64,000 bases of DNA, taken from contig NC_018014.1 in NCBI RefSeq assembly GCF_000265425.1, positions 1,054,001 through 1,118,000 of the forward strand, written 5' to 3'. Below the pieces are notes generated by a model. It was given only the letters and a program-made list of their open reading frames with translations, was not told where the DNA came from and ran no database searches. Numbering within the stretch: the first letter of the stretch is position 1; each line of letters opens with the position of its first letter. Positions 9,539 through 15,930 of this stretch are shown here, in pieces. Source of the stretch: Terriglobus roseus DSM 18391. Its GTDB lineage: Bacteria > Acidobacteriota > Terriglobia > Terriglobales > Acidobacteriaceae. The position numbers were made by a program, and so were the translations under genes.

Positions 9539-9739
9539 TTAGTTCTCACGCATGCGGTTCTGTTCGCGCTCGAGGTCTTCGAGCAGATCGGGATCGTGAA
9601 TGGGCGAGGTGATCTTGTAGTCGCCGCTGGCCCACTTGCCGAGATCGAGGATGCGGCAGCGGTCGCTGCAGAACGGGAAGTCCGCATTGGCGGTGGTGAC
9701 GATTTTCTTGCAGATCGGGCAGTGCAGTTCTTGCGACAT
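9539..9739 (-). CDS. yacG: DNA gyrase inhibitor/zinc-ribbon protein YacG
   Basis: A 66-residue zinc-ribbon protein. Cysteines C7, C10, C24 and C28 form the metal site (CPIC and CSDRC), and the segment RCRILDLGKWASGDYKI is the YacG signature. In Escherichia coli YacG binds GyrB and inhibits DNA gyrase. The gene starts 4 bases after the stop of the GyrI-like gene and ends 3 bases before pgpA, so all are one transcript. Confidence 0.95.
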   Translation of the reverse strand: MSQELHCPICKKIVTTANADFPFCSDRCRILDLGKWASGDYKITSPIHDPDLLEDLEREQNRMREN

Positions 9740-9743
9740 AGTC

Positions 9744-10214
9744 CTAACTCACAGGTTGGACAGGAACCCACAGTTCGATGGGGCCGGTCTCGGTTTCAGG
9801 GTCGTAGCGATCATCGTACCGCTCGAAGGCGGGCGACGGTGCGAGCGTGTAACCGGATGCCGGCAGCCACGTTGCGTAGATCTGGGACCAGTGTTCGCCG
9901 ATGTGCTCGAGGCCGTCGACGGTGAAGACGGCGTAGCGCGCTGCGGGAAGCGTTTCGCGATGCGGCGAGTTGACGCCGTCAAAGCTGGGTACCTCAATGG
10001 CGCACATGTACTCCATGCTGTCGGCGTCGGCGCGGACGATGACGCCGTAGGTGACGCTGGCCGTGTGGATCTCGGGCACGTCCAGCGCGAAGAAGTCGCC
10101 CCACTGAACGGGGATCGACTCCGCTGCATCGGCATTGTTGTGCGTCTGCAGCGTTCCGGCGAGGAAGCGCTGTGCGCCGTCGCGGAACTTCGGGCTGGGG
10201 AGTGTCGTTTCCAT
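9744..10214 (-). CDS. GyrI-like/AraC effector-binding domain protein
   Basis: A 156-residue cytoplasmic protein made of a single GyrI-like (SOUL-type small-molecule-binding) domain. The features supporting this are the YGVIVRADADSMEYMCAIEV strand pair near residue 55-75, the AARYAVFTVDGLEHIGEHWSQIYATWLPASGY core around 92-123, and the C-terminal IELWVPVQP strand; this is the layout of stand-alone GyrI/SbmC-type and AraC-effector domains. It has no DNA-binding part. Homologues either bind drugs or, in the case of SbmC, protect gyrase. It is 4 bases upstream of yacG, another reported gyrase modulator, but a joint function is inference. Confidence 0.82.
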   Translation of the reverse strand: METTLPSPKFRDGAQRFLAGTLQTHNNADAAESIPVQWGDFFALDVPEIHTASVTYGVIVRADADSMEYMCAIEVPSFDGVNSPHRETLPAARYAVFTVDGLEHIGEHWSQIYATWLPASGYTLAPSPAFERYDDRYDPETETGPIELWVPVQPVS

Positions 10215-10218
10215 GGGG

Positions 10219-10644
10219 TTACTTAGCTGCCGTCATCTGTGCGCGGCGGGCGTCGAGGTTCTTGACCATACCTTCGAAGGCAGCGCTTGCTTTCTCGCTG
10301 GCGTCGACGAGCTTCTTGGTGTTGGGCATGAAGGTGTTGCCGGTGGCTTCTTCGGATATCTTCGCGAACTTTGCGCGGAGGAAGAGTGCCTCGCCCTGCG
10401 TTGCCAGGTAGAGTTCGGGGTCGACGGCGCCGTGCAGCGGGAGCTGTGCCATGCCCTCCCAGAAGCTGATGACCTGGCGCCAGTAGACGTTGTTGGGGTT
10501 CGTGGGATTGTGGATCGTCTTGAACTCTTCGACGGTGGTCGGCCAGAACTCCATGCCAACGTAGTTTCGCGCCTTGCGCATGACTTCTTCGCGGCGGAGG
10601 TCGTAGAGCTTCAGGATGATGTCTGCGTCTGCTGGTGTTGCCAT
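10219..10644 (-). CDS. conserved protein of unknown function
   Basis: A 141-residue, largely helical, soluble protein that I do not recognise. It opens with a possible coiled helix (ADADIILKLYDLRREEVMRK), has an aromatic-rich centre (MEFWPTTVEEF, NNVYWRQVISFWEGM), and a C-terminal helix rich in Lys, Ala and Glu. No signal peptide or membrane segment is present. It is the first gene of the eight-gene minus-strand run and ends 4 bases before the GyrI-like gene. Codon use is like its neighbours, and ATG is the start. The tight spacing supports that it is a real gene. Confidence 0.75.
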   Translation of the reverse strand: MATPADADIILKLYDLRREEVMRKARNYVGMEFWPTTVEEFKTIHNPTNPNNVYWRQVISFWEGMAQLPLHGAVDPELYLATQGEALFLRAKFAKISEEATGNTFMPNTKKLVDASEKASAAFEGMVKNLDARRAQMTAAK

Positions 10645-10674
10645 GTGTCTTGTGTTCCTCGTGAGGATTTTAGC

Positions 10675-10758
10675 GCGGGCCTTCAGCCCGCAGTCGCGTC
10701 GTGGGATGGGAAACCCAGGGCTTTGCCCTGGGCTAGGATAGCTCGCGCCTTCAGCGCG
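10675..10758. repeat. cluster of three short palindromes
   Basis: Three hairpins lie in tandem in the gap between two minus-strand genes: GCGGGC-cttca-GCCCGC, CCCAGGGC-ttt-GCCCTGGG and CGCGC-cttca-GCGCG. Two share the same cttca loop. They resemble dispersed REP-like palindromes and may also act as a transcript-end signal for the small membrane protein gene. Confidence 0.7.
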
Positions 10759-10761
10759 ATG

Positions 10762-11043
10762 TCAGTCTTCGCCACCGAGGCGCTTGCTGTTGAGCGCCCT
10801 GAGGATCAGTTCGTAGGGGATCACTGCAAGGCAGACAGCACCGGCCGCCGTGATCAATGAGCCGAATAGAGCCAACCCGACGCCATTGCCGTAAGTGTGT
10901 CGGTCGTAGAATTTCGCCTGGCGAGCAAGGTAAGCACTTCGCTCCCCCGTATAAGAGTGGTGCACAAAGGCATATTCGACCAAGGTCAACAGACACACAG
11001 AAACTGCCGCCGCAGCAGCGTGTTGCTTCCAGCTATGTCTCAT
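10762..11043 (-). CDS. small two-helix membrane protein
   Basis: A 93-residue protein with a hydrophobic segment at about 10-27 (AAAAVSVCLLTLVEYAFV) and another at about 54-80 (GLALFGSLITAAGAVCLAVI), and short charged loops. I do not recognise a family. It starts 9 bases after the rimO stop on the same strand, so it is probably co-transcribed with rimO. There is no catalytic motif. Confidence 0.65.
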   Translation of the reverse strand: MRHSWKQHAAAAAVSVCLLTLVEYAFVHHSYTGERSAYLARQAKFYDRHTYGNGVGLALFGSLITAAGAVCLAVIPYELILRALNSKRLGGED

Positions 11044-11052
11044 GCAAGCAGC

Positions 11053-12750
11053 CTAATCGAGGATGCGTGCGACGACGTCGTAGTCGTGGGCTTCGGTGAT
11101 CTCGGCGCGGTAGAAGGTGCCGGGGACCAAGGCTTCGCGGTCGCCGAAGTCGTTGATCAGGACGTGGCCGTCGATCTCAGGGGCTTGTTGCATGGTGCGT
11201 GCCTGCCAGAGGAGTTCGGTCTCTTCGCTGGGGCCTTCGATGAGGACTTCGACCTCGCGGCCAACCTGCGCTGCGCGTGCCTTGGCGCTGATCTTGAGCT
11301 GGGTGCGCATCAGGCGGCGGCGTCGGGCTTCGATGGTGCGCTTCGGTACTTTCTCGCCGAGGTCGAAGGCTGCTGCACCTTCTTCGTCGGAGTAGCTGAA
11401 GACGCCGAGCCAGTCGATCTTTGCGGCCTTGATGAAGCTCTCGAGTTCTTCGAACTCTGCATCGGTCTCGCCGGGGAAGCCGACGATGAATGCGGTGCGG
11501 ATGGCGATGCCGGGAACGATGGTGCGGGCCTTGTCGATCATCTTGAGGAAGATGTCGCCGGAGCCGCCGCGCTTCATGCGCTTCAACGTCGCTGCGGAGG
11601 CGTGCTGGAGCGGGACGTCGAGGTACTTGGCGATGTTGTCATGGGCGGCGATGGTCTCGAGCAGCTTCGTCGTCACCTTGTTCGGGTAGGCGTAGAGGAA
11701 GCGGAGCCACTTGATGGTGCCGATGCCCTCGACGTGCATGGTTGCGAGTGCTTCCAGCAGGGTAGCGAGGCCGTCGCGCAGGCCGAGGTCTTCGCCGAAG
11801 CAGGTGGTGTCCTGGCCGATGAGGGTGAACTCGCGGACGCCCTGACGCATGAGGTTCTCGGCTTCGTTGAGGATCGACGAGATGCGGCGCGAGCGGAACT
11901 TGCCACGGAGCTGCGGGATGATGCAGAAGCCGCAGGGATGATCGCAACCTTCGGCGATCTTGATGTAAGCGGAGGCGCGCGGCGTGGTGAGGATGCGCGG
12001 TGTGTCGTCGCTGTAGAGATAGCTGGGCAGCTCGGCGGTGGCGCCGTCCCATGCGTCACGGTTGAAGCGGCCGTTGCGTTCGCGGAGGTCGCCTTCGGGG
12101 CGCGAGGTCTGCTGCGGGACTTCCATCTGCGAGTGCTTGCGCACGGCACTGGAGGCGCGGTCGATCAGGTTGCTGTCCGCGATGCTGGCGGAGGAGAGAT
12201 TGCCCTGGGCGAGTTCTACTTCGAGGGCTGCTGCTCCGCCTAGTTCCAGGTGTGCGTGGTCGTGGGCTTCGCCGAGTTGCTGGTTTCTAGTTTCTGGTTT
12301 CTGGTTCTCGGTCAGGATGTTGAACGGGCCGCTCTGCGGTACCGGCTTTGGGGTGAGGCCTGCGGCGCGGAGGATGCCGTCGAGTTCGCCGGTGCCGAGG
12401 ACTGCGTCGACTTCCGGGATGTTCTTGCGGATCTCGTCGCGGTAGCGCTCGACGAGGCAGCCGGTGACGATGAGTTTGCGTGCGCGGCCGCCGGTCTTGT
12501 GCGCGACCATCTCGAGGATGGTGTTCACGCTCTCCTGCTTGGCGGAGTCGATGAAGCTGCAGGTGTTGACGACGATGATGTCTGCGTCTTCCGCGGTGGG
12601 CGTGAGTTCCGCGCCGGCGTGGTGGACCATGCCCATCATGACTTCGCTGTCGACCAGGTTCTTGGGGCAGCCGAGCGAGACGAAGCCGATGCGTGGACGC
12701 TCTGGCATGGGAGTGCTTTTGTCGATTTGTTCTACGAGTTCTGTTGGCAC
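11053..12750 (-). CDS. rimO: ribosomal protein S12 methylthiotransferase, with a central insertion
   Basis: Radical-SAM enzyme that adds a methylthio group to the conserved aspartate of ribosomal protein S12. The N-terminal UPF0004 domain holds the auxiliary cluster cysteines C28, C64 and C98; the radical-SAM cysteines are C269, C273 and C276 (CDHPCGFC); the TRAM domain is at the end. In E. coli RimO the last auxiliary and first SAM cysteines are about 68 residues apart, but here the distance is 171, so roughly 100 extra residues lie in the linker. That stretch is hydrophilic and partly encoded by a heptanucleotide repeat. The reading frame stays open. Start is uncertain: GTG with AAGG upstream is used, and an ATG 14 codons later is the alternative. 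Confidence 0.93.
   Translation of the reverse strand: MPTELVEQIDKSTPMPERPRIGFVSLGCPKNLVDSEVMMGMVHHAGAELTPTAEDADIIVVNTCSFIDSAKQESVNTILEMVAHKTGGRARKLIVTGCLVERYRDEIRKNIPEVDAVLGTGELDGILRAAGLTPKPVPQSGPFNILTENQKPETRNQQLGEAHDHAHLELGGAAALEVELAQGNLSSASIADSNLIDRASSAVRKHSQMEVPQQTSRPEGDLRERNGRFNRDAWDGATAELPSYLYSDDTPRILTTPRASAYIKIAEGCDHPCGFCIIPQLRGKFRSRRISSILNEAENLMRQGVREFTLIGQDTTCFGEDLGLRDGLATLLEALATMHVEGIGTIKWLRFLYAYPNKVTTKLLETIAAHDNIAKYLDVPLQHASAATLKRMKRGGSGDIFLKMIDKARTIVPGIAIRTAFIVGFPGETDAEFEELESFIKAAKIDWLGVFSYSDEEGAAAFDLGEKVPKRTIEARRRRLMRTQLKISAKARAAQVGREVEVLIEGPSEETELLWQARTMQQAPEIDGHVLINDFGDREALVPGTFYRAEITEAHDYDVVARILD
12277..12311. repeat. heptanucleotide tandem repeat inside rimO
   Basis: Five 7-base units in a row on the plus strand: TTGCTGG, TTTCTAG, TTTCTGG, TTTCTGG and TTCTCGG. 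The array lies inside the rimO insertion and encodes a Gln/Asn/Arg/Glu-rich stretch on the minus strand. Such a repeat could change copy number by slippage and would then shift the frame. Confidence 0.85.
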
Positions 12751-12764
12751 GCGCGTGGCCTTAT

Positions 12765-12782
12765 GGGAGGGGTACCCCTCCC
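12765..12782. repeat. 18-bp perfect palindrome upstream of rimO
   Basis: GGGAGGGGTACCCCTCCC is identical on both strands with no loop. It lies just before the rimO start and next to the AT-rich repeats. It could be an operator or part of a dispersed element; nothing else in the window repeats it. Confidence 0.7.
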
Positions 12783-12795
12783 CCCTGCTTTTCGC

Positions 12796-12890
12796 AAAAA
12801 TTAGATTCTAAAGGACTTAGTGCGAGCGGTCCGGCTAAAAATTAGATTCCATTGGACTTACACGCAAAAATTAGATTCCATTGGACTTAG
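12796..12890. repeat. three copies of an AT-rich 24-25-bp repeat
   Basis: The unit AAAAATTAGATTCCATTGGA continues CTTAG and occurs at 12796-12820 (with TAAAG in place of CATTG), 12837-12860 and 12866-12890. The copies are separated by 16 and 5 bases, and a GCGAGCGGTCCGG/CTCGCTCGGTCCGG pair flanks copies 1 and 3. The block is far more AT-rich than its surroundings and lies upstream of rimO on the minus strand, so it could be a promoter region or a mobile repeat. Confidence 0.8.
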
Positions 12891-13056
12891 CTCGCTCGGT
12901 CCGGTCCGCCAACCGGGCTGGGATCGCTCGAATCCTTAACTTCTATTGTAGCTTTTTCCGGGGAAATTATTGGCGGGTGGAAGTTGTTGATGTTATGCGA
13001 GTTATGGGTTTTGGGGCTTGACACGTTTTTTGGGTGTGGCTCCCGCGGCCTCTGGA

Positions 13057-13097
13057 CCCACTCATGACGATGATGCCGTCATGAATGGGGCACCCGG
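13057..13097. repeat. dispersed hairpin element, copy 1
   Basis: CCCACTCATGACG pairs with CGTCATGAATGGGG around a 7-base loop and is followed by CACCCGG. It is a member of the family with constant CCCAC...TGGGGCACCCGG edges described under findings. It sits just past the pectinesterase stop, where it could also help end transcription. Confidence 0.8.
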
Positions 13098-13118
13098 TTT
13101 CGTGGCTTTCCTGAGGAG

Positions 13119-14132
13119 TTAGGGGAGTTTGGCTGCTTCTGCTTCTGGGTTCCAGCGGTCGGGGCCGTTGAGGAAGGTGCGGGTTTCGAAGGTGCGGCGC
13201 TGGGCCGAGGTGAGGCGTTTGGCGAAGGGGGTGCGGTCGGCTGTGTCGGCGCCGGGGCCGCTGGAGCCGTCTTCTGCGTAGAAGGCCGTGGTGAGGACGT
13301 TGCCGTTGTTCCAGTCGGACCAGCCGGCGGGTTCGAGGCCTTTGTCGATCCGGGTGTTCAGGAAGACGACGCGGGAGTAGGGGCGCCAGGGGCGGCCGAG
13401 GAAGACTCCGTGGGCGGTCTTCTTTGCGGCGTTGTCGGTCATGGCGGTGCCTTCGGCGCCGGGGGCGAAGGTGAGGTGGCTGTTGCGGATGACGTAGCCG
13501 GTGGGGTCGTCGGGTCGCAGGCGGCTTTGCGCGGTGATGTAGCCGGGTGCGACGGTGTGGAACTGGACCCGGTCGAAGACGGCGGTGGCGTTGCCGAAGA
13601 CGTAGTCGACTGCGCCCTCGATGTAGCTGTCGACGTAGTACTGGCGACCGTAGTTGGCGAAGAGGGTGTCCTGGTAGCCGAGGAAGCGGCAGCGCTTGAA
13701 GATGGCGCGATCTGCGAGGACGGAGACTGCGACGGCCTGGCCTACGTTGCCGGCGGTGTTGGCGAAGGTGAGGTTGTCGGCTGCGAAGCCGTTGCCGTTG
13801 ACCTCGACGGTTTCGGTGAAGAAGGTGCCGCCGCTCGTTTTTGCGAAGTGGTCGGAGGTGATGACGGTGTCTTCGGGCTTTGTGCCGAGGCCGACGAGTG
13901 TCAGGTTGGGGCGGTTCTGCGGAATCCAGAGGCGTTCTTTGTAGGTGCCGGGCGTGATGCGGATGGTGACGCGGCCGCCTGCTGTGGGTTCGGGCGCGTG
14001 GTCGATGGCGTTCTGGATCGTCGGGAACTCGGTCGGGCCGTTGGGCGTGGCGCCGGGACGGACGAGGACGGTGACGTCCGACGCTTGGGCGGTGAGGGTG
14101 ATGAGGAGTGGCAGCAGGGCGAGGGCTCGCAT
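13119..14132 (-). CDS. exported pectinesterase (CE8 family)
   Basis: Removes methyl esters from pectin, acting outside the cytoplasm. The 337-residue protein has a signal peptide (about 1-17, ending AQA) and a right-handed beta-helix. The two catalytic aspartates are D155 in GYQDTLFA and D176 in DYVFGNA, 21 apart as in characterised enzymes. The FLGRPWRPYSR motif carries the conserved arginine and tryptophan, and ITAQSR lies between. The start used is the ATG before RALALLPLL, which opens the signal peptide. No other pectin gene is next to it. The product suggests the organism uses plant cell walls. Confidence 0.94.
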   Translation of the reverse strand: MRALALLPLLITLTAQASDVTVLVRPGATPNGPTEFPTIQNAIDHAPEPTAGGRVTIRITPGTYKERLWIPQNRPNLTLVGLGTKPEDTVITSDHFAKTSGGTFFTETVEVNGNGFAADNLTFANTAGNVGQAVAVSVLADRAIFKRCRFLGYQDTLFANYGRQYYVDSYIEGAVDYVFGNATAVFDRVQFHTVAPGYITAQSRLRPDDPTGYVIRNSHLTFAPGAEGTAMTDNAAKKTAHGVFLGRPWRPYSRVVFLNTRIDKGLEPAGWSDWNNGNVLTTAFYAEDGSSGPGADTADRTPFAKRLTSAQRRTFETRTFLNGPDRWNPEAEAAKLP

Positions 14133-14228
14133 GGTGTCCACGGTAGTGGGTTGCGGTGGTTGCGGCAACATCCTTTCGTGTTGGTAAGGAATGGTTTGCG
14201 GATTCCCGGGTCGCGCTTTGCGCGAGAT

Positions 14229-14269
14229 CCCACTCATGCGCAGAGAGCGCGCATGAATGGGGCACCCGG
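14229..14269. repeat. dispersed hairpin element, copy 2
   Basis: CCCACTCATGCGC pairs with GCGCATGAATGGGG around a short loop and is followed by CACCCGG. The same stem recurs near 17.18 kb. It lies in the 0.5-kb gene-free stretch between the pectinesterase and the TIGR03435 gene, which consists mostly of repeats. Confidence 0.8.
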
Positions 14270-14322
14270 CCGATTAGTTTTGGCTTCTACCTCTGCGGCG
14301 CAAGAACAAAAAGCGGACCTCG

Positions 14323-14377
14323 GGGGCTGAAGCCCGGTTTCAATAGGGTATGTTTTCGGCACAGCTGAAGCTGTGCC
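14323..14377. repeat. two small palindromes with a GAA or GA loop
   Basis: GGGCTGAAGCCC is followed about 23 bases on by GGCACAGCT-ga-AGCTGTGCC. Both are compact hairpins of the kind scattered through acidobacterial intergenic DNA. No gene is visible here. Confidence 0.6.
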
Positions 14378-14394
14378 CTTCCAAATGCCGGAGA

Positions 14395-14499
14395 TTCGTG
14401 CACGGCCGGTCGGCACACGGCGGGTTCGTGCGCGGCTGGTTCGTGCTCGGCTGGTTCGTGCGCGGCTGGTTCGTGCGCGGCTGGTTCGTGCTTTGCACG
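14395..14499. repeat. 15-bp minisatellite, seven units
   Basis: Seven back-to-back 15-base units related to TTCGTGCGCGGCTGG. The central four differ only at one position (GCGC or GCTC), and the outer three are more diverged. Because the unit is a multiple of three, the minus strand reads as a repeating HEPAA peptide, but the open frame runs through neighbouring hairpins and looks accidental. Confidence 0.9.
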
Positions 14500-14502
14500 A
14501 AT

Positions 14503-14536
14503 CCCCACCTTGGCTTCGCAAAGGTGGGGCACCCGG
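14503..14536. repeat. dispersed hairpin element, copy 3
   Basis: CCCCACCTT and AAGGTGGGG pair around GGCTTCGCA, followed by CACCCGG. The stem sequence differs from copies 1 and 2, but the edges are the same. Confidence 0.8.
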
Positions 14537-14574
14537 ATTGGTGGCTTCCTCGTTCGGTGGTGGTGATTCGAAAA

Positions 14575-14608
14575 CCCACATCTCAGAAGCGAGATGTGGG
14601 GCACCCGG
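14575..14608. repeat. dispersed hairpin element, copy 4
   Basis: CCCACATCTC and GAGATGTGGG pair perfectly around AGAAGC, followed by GCACCCGG. It lies 40 bases from copy 3 in the same orientation and just past the stop of the TIGR03435 gene. Confidence 0.8.
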
Positions 14609-14661
14609 CGTTTGTTGTAGGGACGATCGGTCAGAGCCTGGTCCGTCTTATGTGTTTCCGG

Positions 14662-15408
14662 TCAGTCGTTGCTGGGCTGTTGCAGGTTGTCGACGCTGAC
14701 ATCTTCGATGTTGCCCCTGGCGGATTGCAGCTTGAGGCCGAGGGACTGGTTGAGGGCTGCGGGCAGTGTGAGGTCGTCGGTGACGGCGGTATCGTCGGAG
14801 GTCCATCGGAGTTGCAAGTCGTAGGCGCCGGTGAGGCCGGTGTGGTCCTCGACCCGGCGGCCTGCACGGCGGCGGAGCGATGCTGCGAGGTCGGGCATGG
14901 TGATGGCGGTGCCGCGCATGATGATGATGCGGTCGCCGTTCATGCTCAGGTTTTGCCGGGTTCCTTCTGCGGACGCTTTGAGGGCTGGGCCGAGTTTGCC
15001 CGGTTTGCTGAGCACGAGCCAGTAGACCTGCCCCTGGCGTTGCTGGCGGTGGTAGCGGAAGCCGAAGGAGTTTTGAAGCAGCGACAGCATGACCTGCTGG
15101 AATTGCTCCGGTGTTTTGACCTCGGCGCGATCGACGGTGGTGGCGTTGATGTCGAAGAGTTCGTTCCGCGCCCATTCGGGTTCATTCAGGATGGTGTCGT
15201 CGTCGAGACCGAAGGCGATGCGGATGAGGGCGTGCACCGAGGTGGCGCTGATGGCGAGGCGTCCGCCGGGCAGCATCTGTCGATTGGACGGATCGTCGCC
15301 GGTGCTCTTGTGCGGGTGGATGGCGATGACATCGAGCTTGATGGGCGTCTGTGCGGCGATGGGTAACGCCGTGATGAGAGCGGCTAGAAGGGCAGCGAAT
15401 CGCAACAC
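14662..15408 (-). CDS. TIGR03435-family exported protein
   Basis: A 248-residue member of the soil-associated TIGR03435 family, which is greatly expanded in Acidobacteria and has no known function. A signal peptide (about 1-20, ending PIAAQ) is followed by the family hallmarks: FDVIAIHPHKS-type opening (here LDVIAIHPHKS), MLPGGRLAISATSVHALIR, an EWARNELFDINA segment, the LLQNSFGFRYHR segment and YWLVLSKPGKLGPALK. The start is a GTG with AGAGG 7 bases upstream, giving a normal signal peptide. The open frame continues upstream into the SRP RNA gene and is not coding there. It diverges from ffs. Confidence 0.88.
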   Translation of the reverse strand: MLRFAALLAALITALPIAAQTPIKLDVIAIHPHKSTGDDPSNRQMLPGGRLAISATSVHALIRIAFGLDDDTILNEPEWARNELFDINATTVDRAEVKTPEQFQQVMLSLLQNSFGFRYHRQQRQGQVYWLVLSKPGKLGPALKASAEGTRQNLSMNGDRIIIMRGTAITMPDLAASLRRRAGRRVEDHTGLTGAYDLQLRWTSDDTAVTDDLTLPAALNQSLGLKLQSARGNIEDVSVDNLQQPSND

Positions 15409-15478
15409 ATTTGTACCTCTGGGCGTGGGTACGTGGGGGATGGGCCGCTGGTTCCGTTTGTTTGCTAAAATCAACGAG

Positions 15479-15574
15479 TGCCGGGTCCTACGCGACTCAC
15501 TCCTGCAAACCCCGCCAGGTCCGGAAGGAAGCAACGGTAGCAGGCTCTTGAGTGCGCAGTGGGTCACCCGGCGC
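15479..15574 (+). ncRNA. ffs: signal recognition particle RNA, small bacterial type (4.5S)
   Basis: RNA core of the signal recognition particle, which binds Ffh and targets membrane proteins. The universal tetraloop hairpin is visible as CAGGTCCGGAAGGAAGCAAC, and the terminal helix is closed by GCCGGGT near the 5' end and ACCCGGC near the 3' end. About 96 bases long, typical of the Alu-less form. A TAAAAT box eight bases before the RNA is a likely -10 element; a clear -35 box is not seen. TTTTTCTTTTTT follows the last helix and should end transcription. Exact ends are estimated. Confidence 0.95.
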
Positions 15575-15707
15575 TTTTTCTTTTTTCGAACAATATTGGA
15601 AGACGCGCAGCGCAGTGGGTCACCCGGCGCTTTTTCTTTTTCCCGCAGAATTTGGAAGATGCGTAACGTGGCTTTGGCCGGCGCCTTCTTTTCCCCTCAC
15701 AATTTGT
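15554..15707 (+). repeat. 56-bp tandem duplication of the ffs 3' end and terminator
   Basis: The last part of ffs with its T-tract and flank (15554-15609) is repeated immediately at 15610-15665. The first 31 bases of each unit are identical (GCGCAGTGGGTCACCCGGCG then CTTTTTCTTTT), and the rest is similar (TATTGGAAGACGCGCA against ATTTGGAAGATGCGTA). A third, decayed unit follows (GGCCGGCGCCTTCTTTTCCCC). The rest of the gap up to fabH, about 220 bases, shows no gene. Confidence 0.9.
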
Positions 15708-15930
15708 TTTGCAGAGCGATACTTTCCTTGGCGGCTTCGCGTTCTTGGAGCCGAAGCTTTGGAGTTTTTGTGCCGGTCAGCGCCTGCGGGATCCTTCGCT
15801 TTGCTCAGGACGATGGCTGGTGCGGGTGGGTGGCCGCTGCTTCGTCAGATGACGCTGTTGCGCAGTGGGCGGTGGCGGGTAACGGCATGCGTCAGGATCG
15901 GTGGTTGCACCGTCGCAGGGGCGAAGCGGT

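Noticed and set aside
10897..12243. Plus-strand open frame opposite rimO
   Set aside because: It is antisense to the radical-SAM and TRAM domains and has shadow-like composition.
14395..14499. CRISPR-like regular repeats
   Set aside because: The units are only 15 bases, directly adjacent with no spacers, and there are no cas genes.
14287..14604. Minus-strand open frame with HEPAA repeats
   Set aside because: It runs through two hairpin elements and the minisatellite, has no ribosome site and no recognisable domain. It is best read as non-coding repeat DNA.
15409..15567. Upstream extension of the TIGR03435 open frame
   Set aside because: It overlaps the SRP RNA gene in antisense, while the GTG start with AGAGG upstream gives a proper signal peptide.
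15788..15816. GGATCCTTCGCTTTGCTCAGGA-type motif
   Set aside because: It resembles a repeat seen in many bacterial genomes, but only one copy is visible here and pairing is weak, so I did not list it as a repeat.
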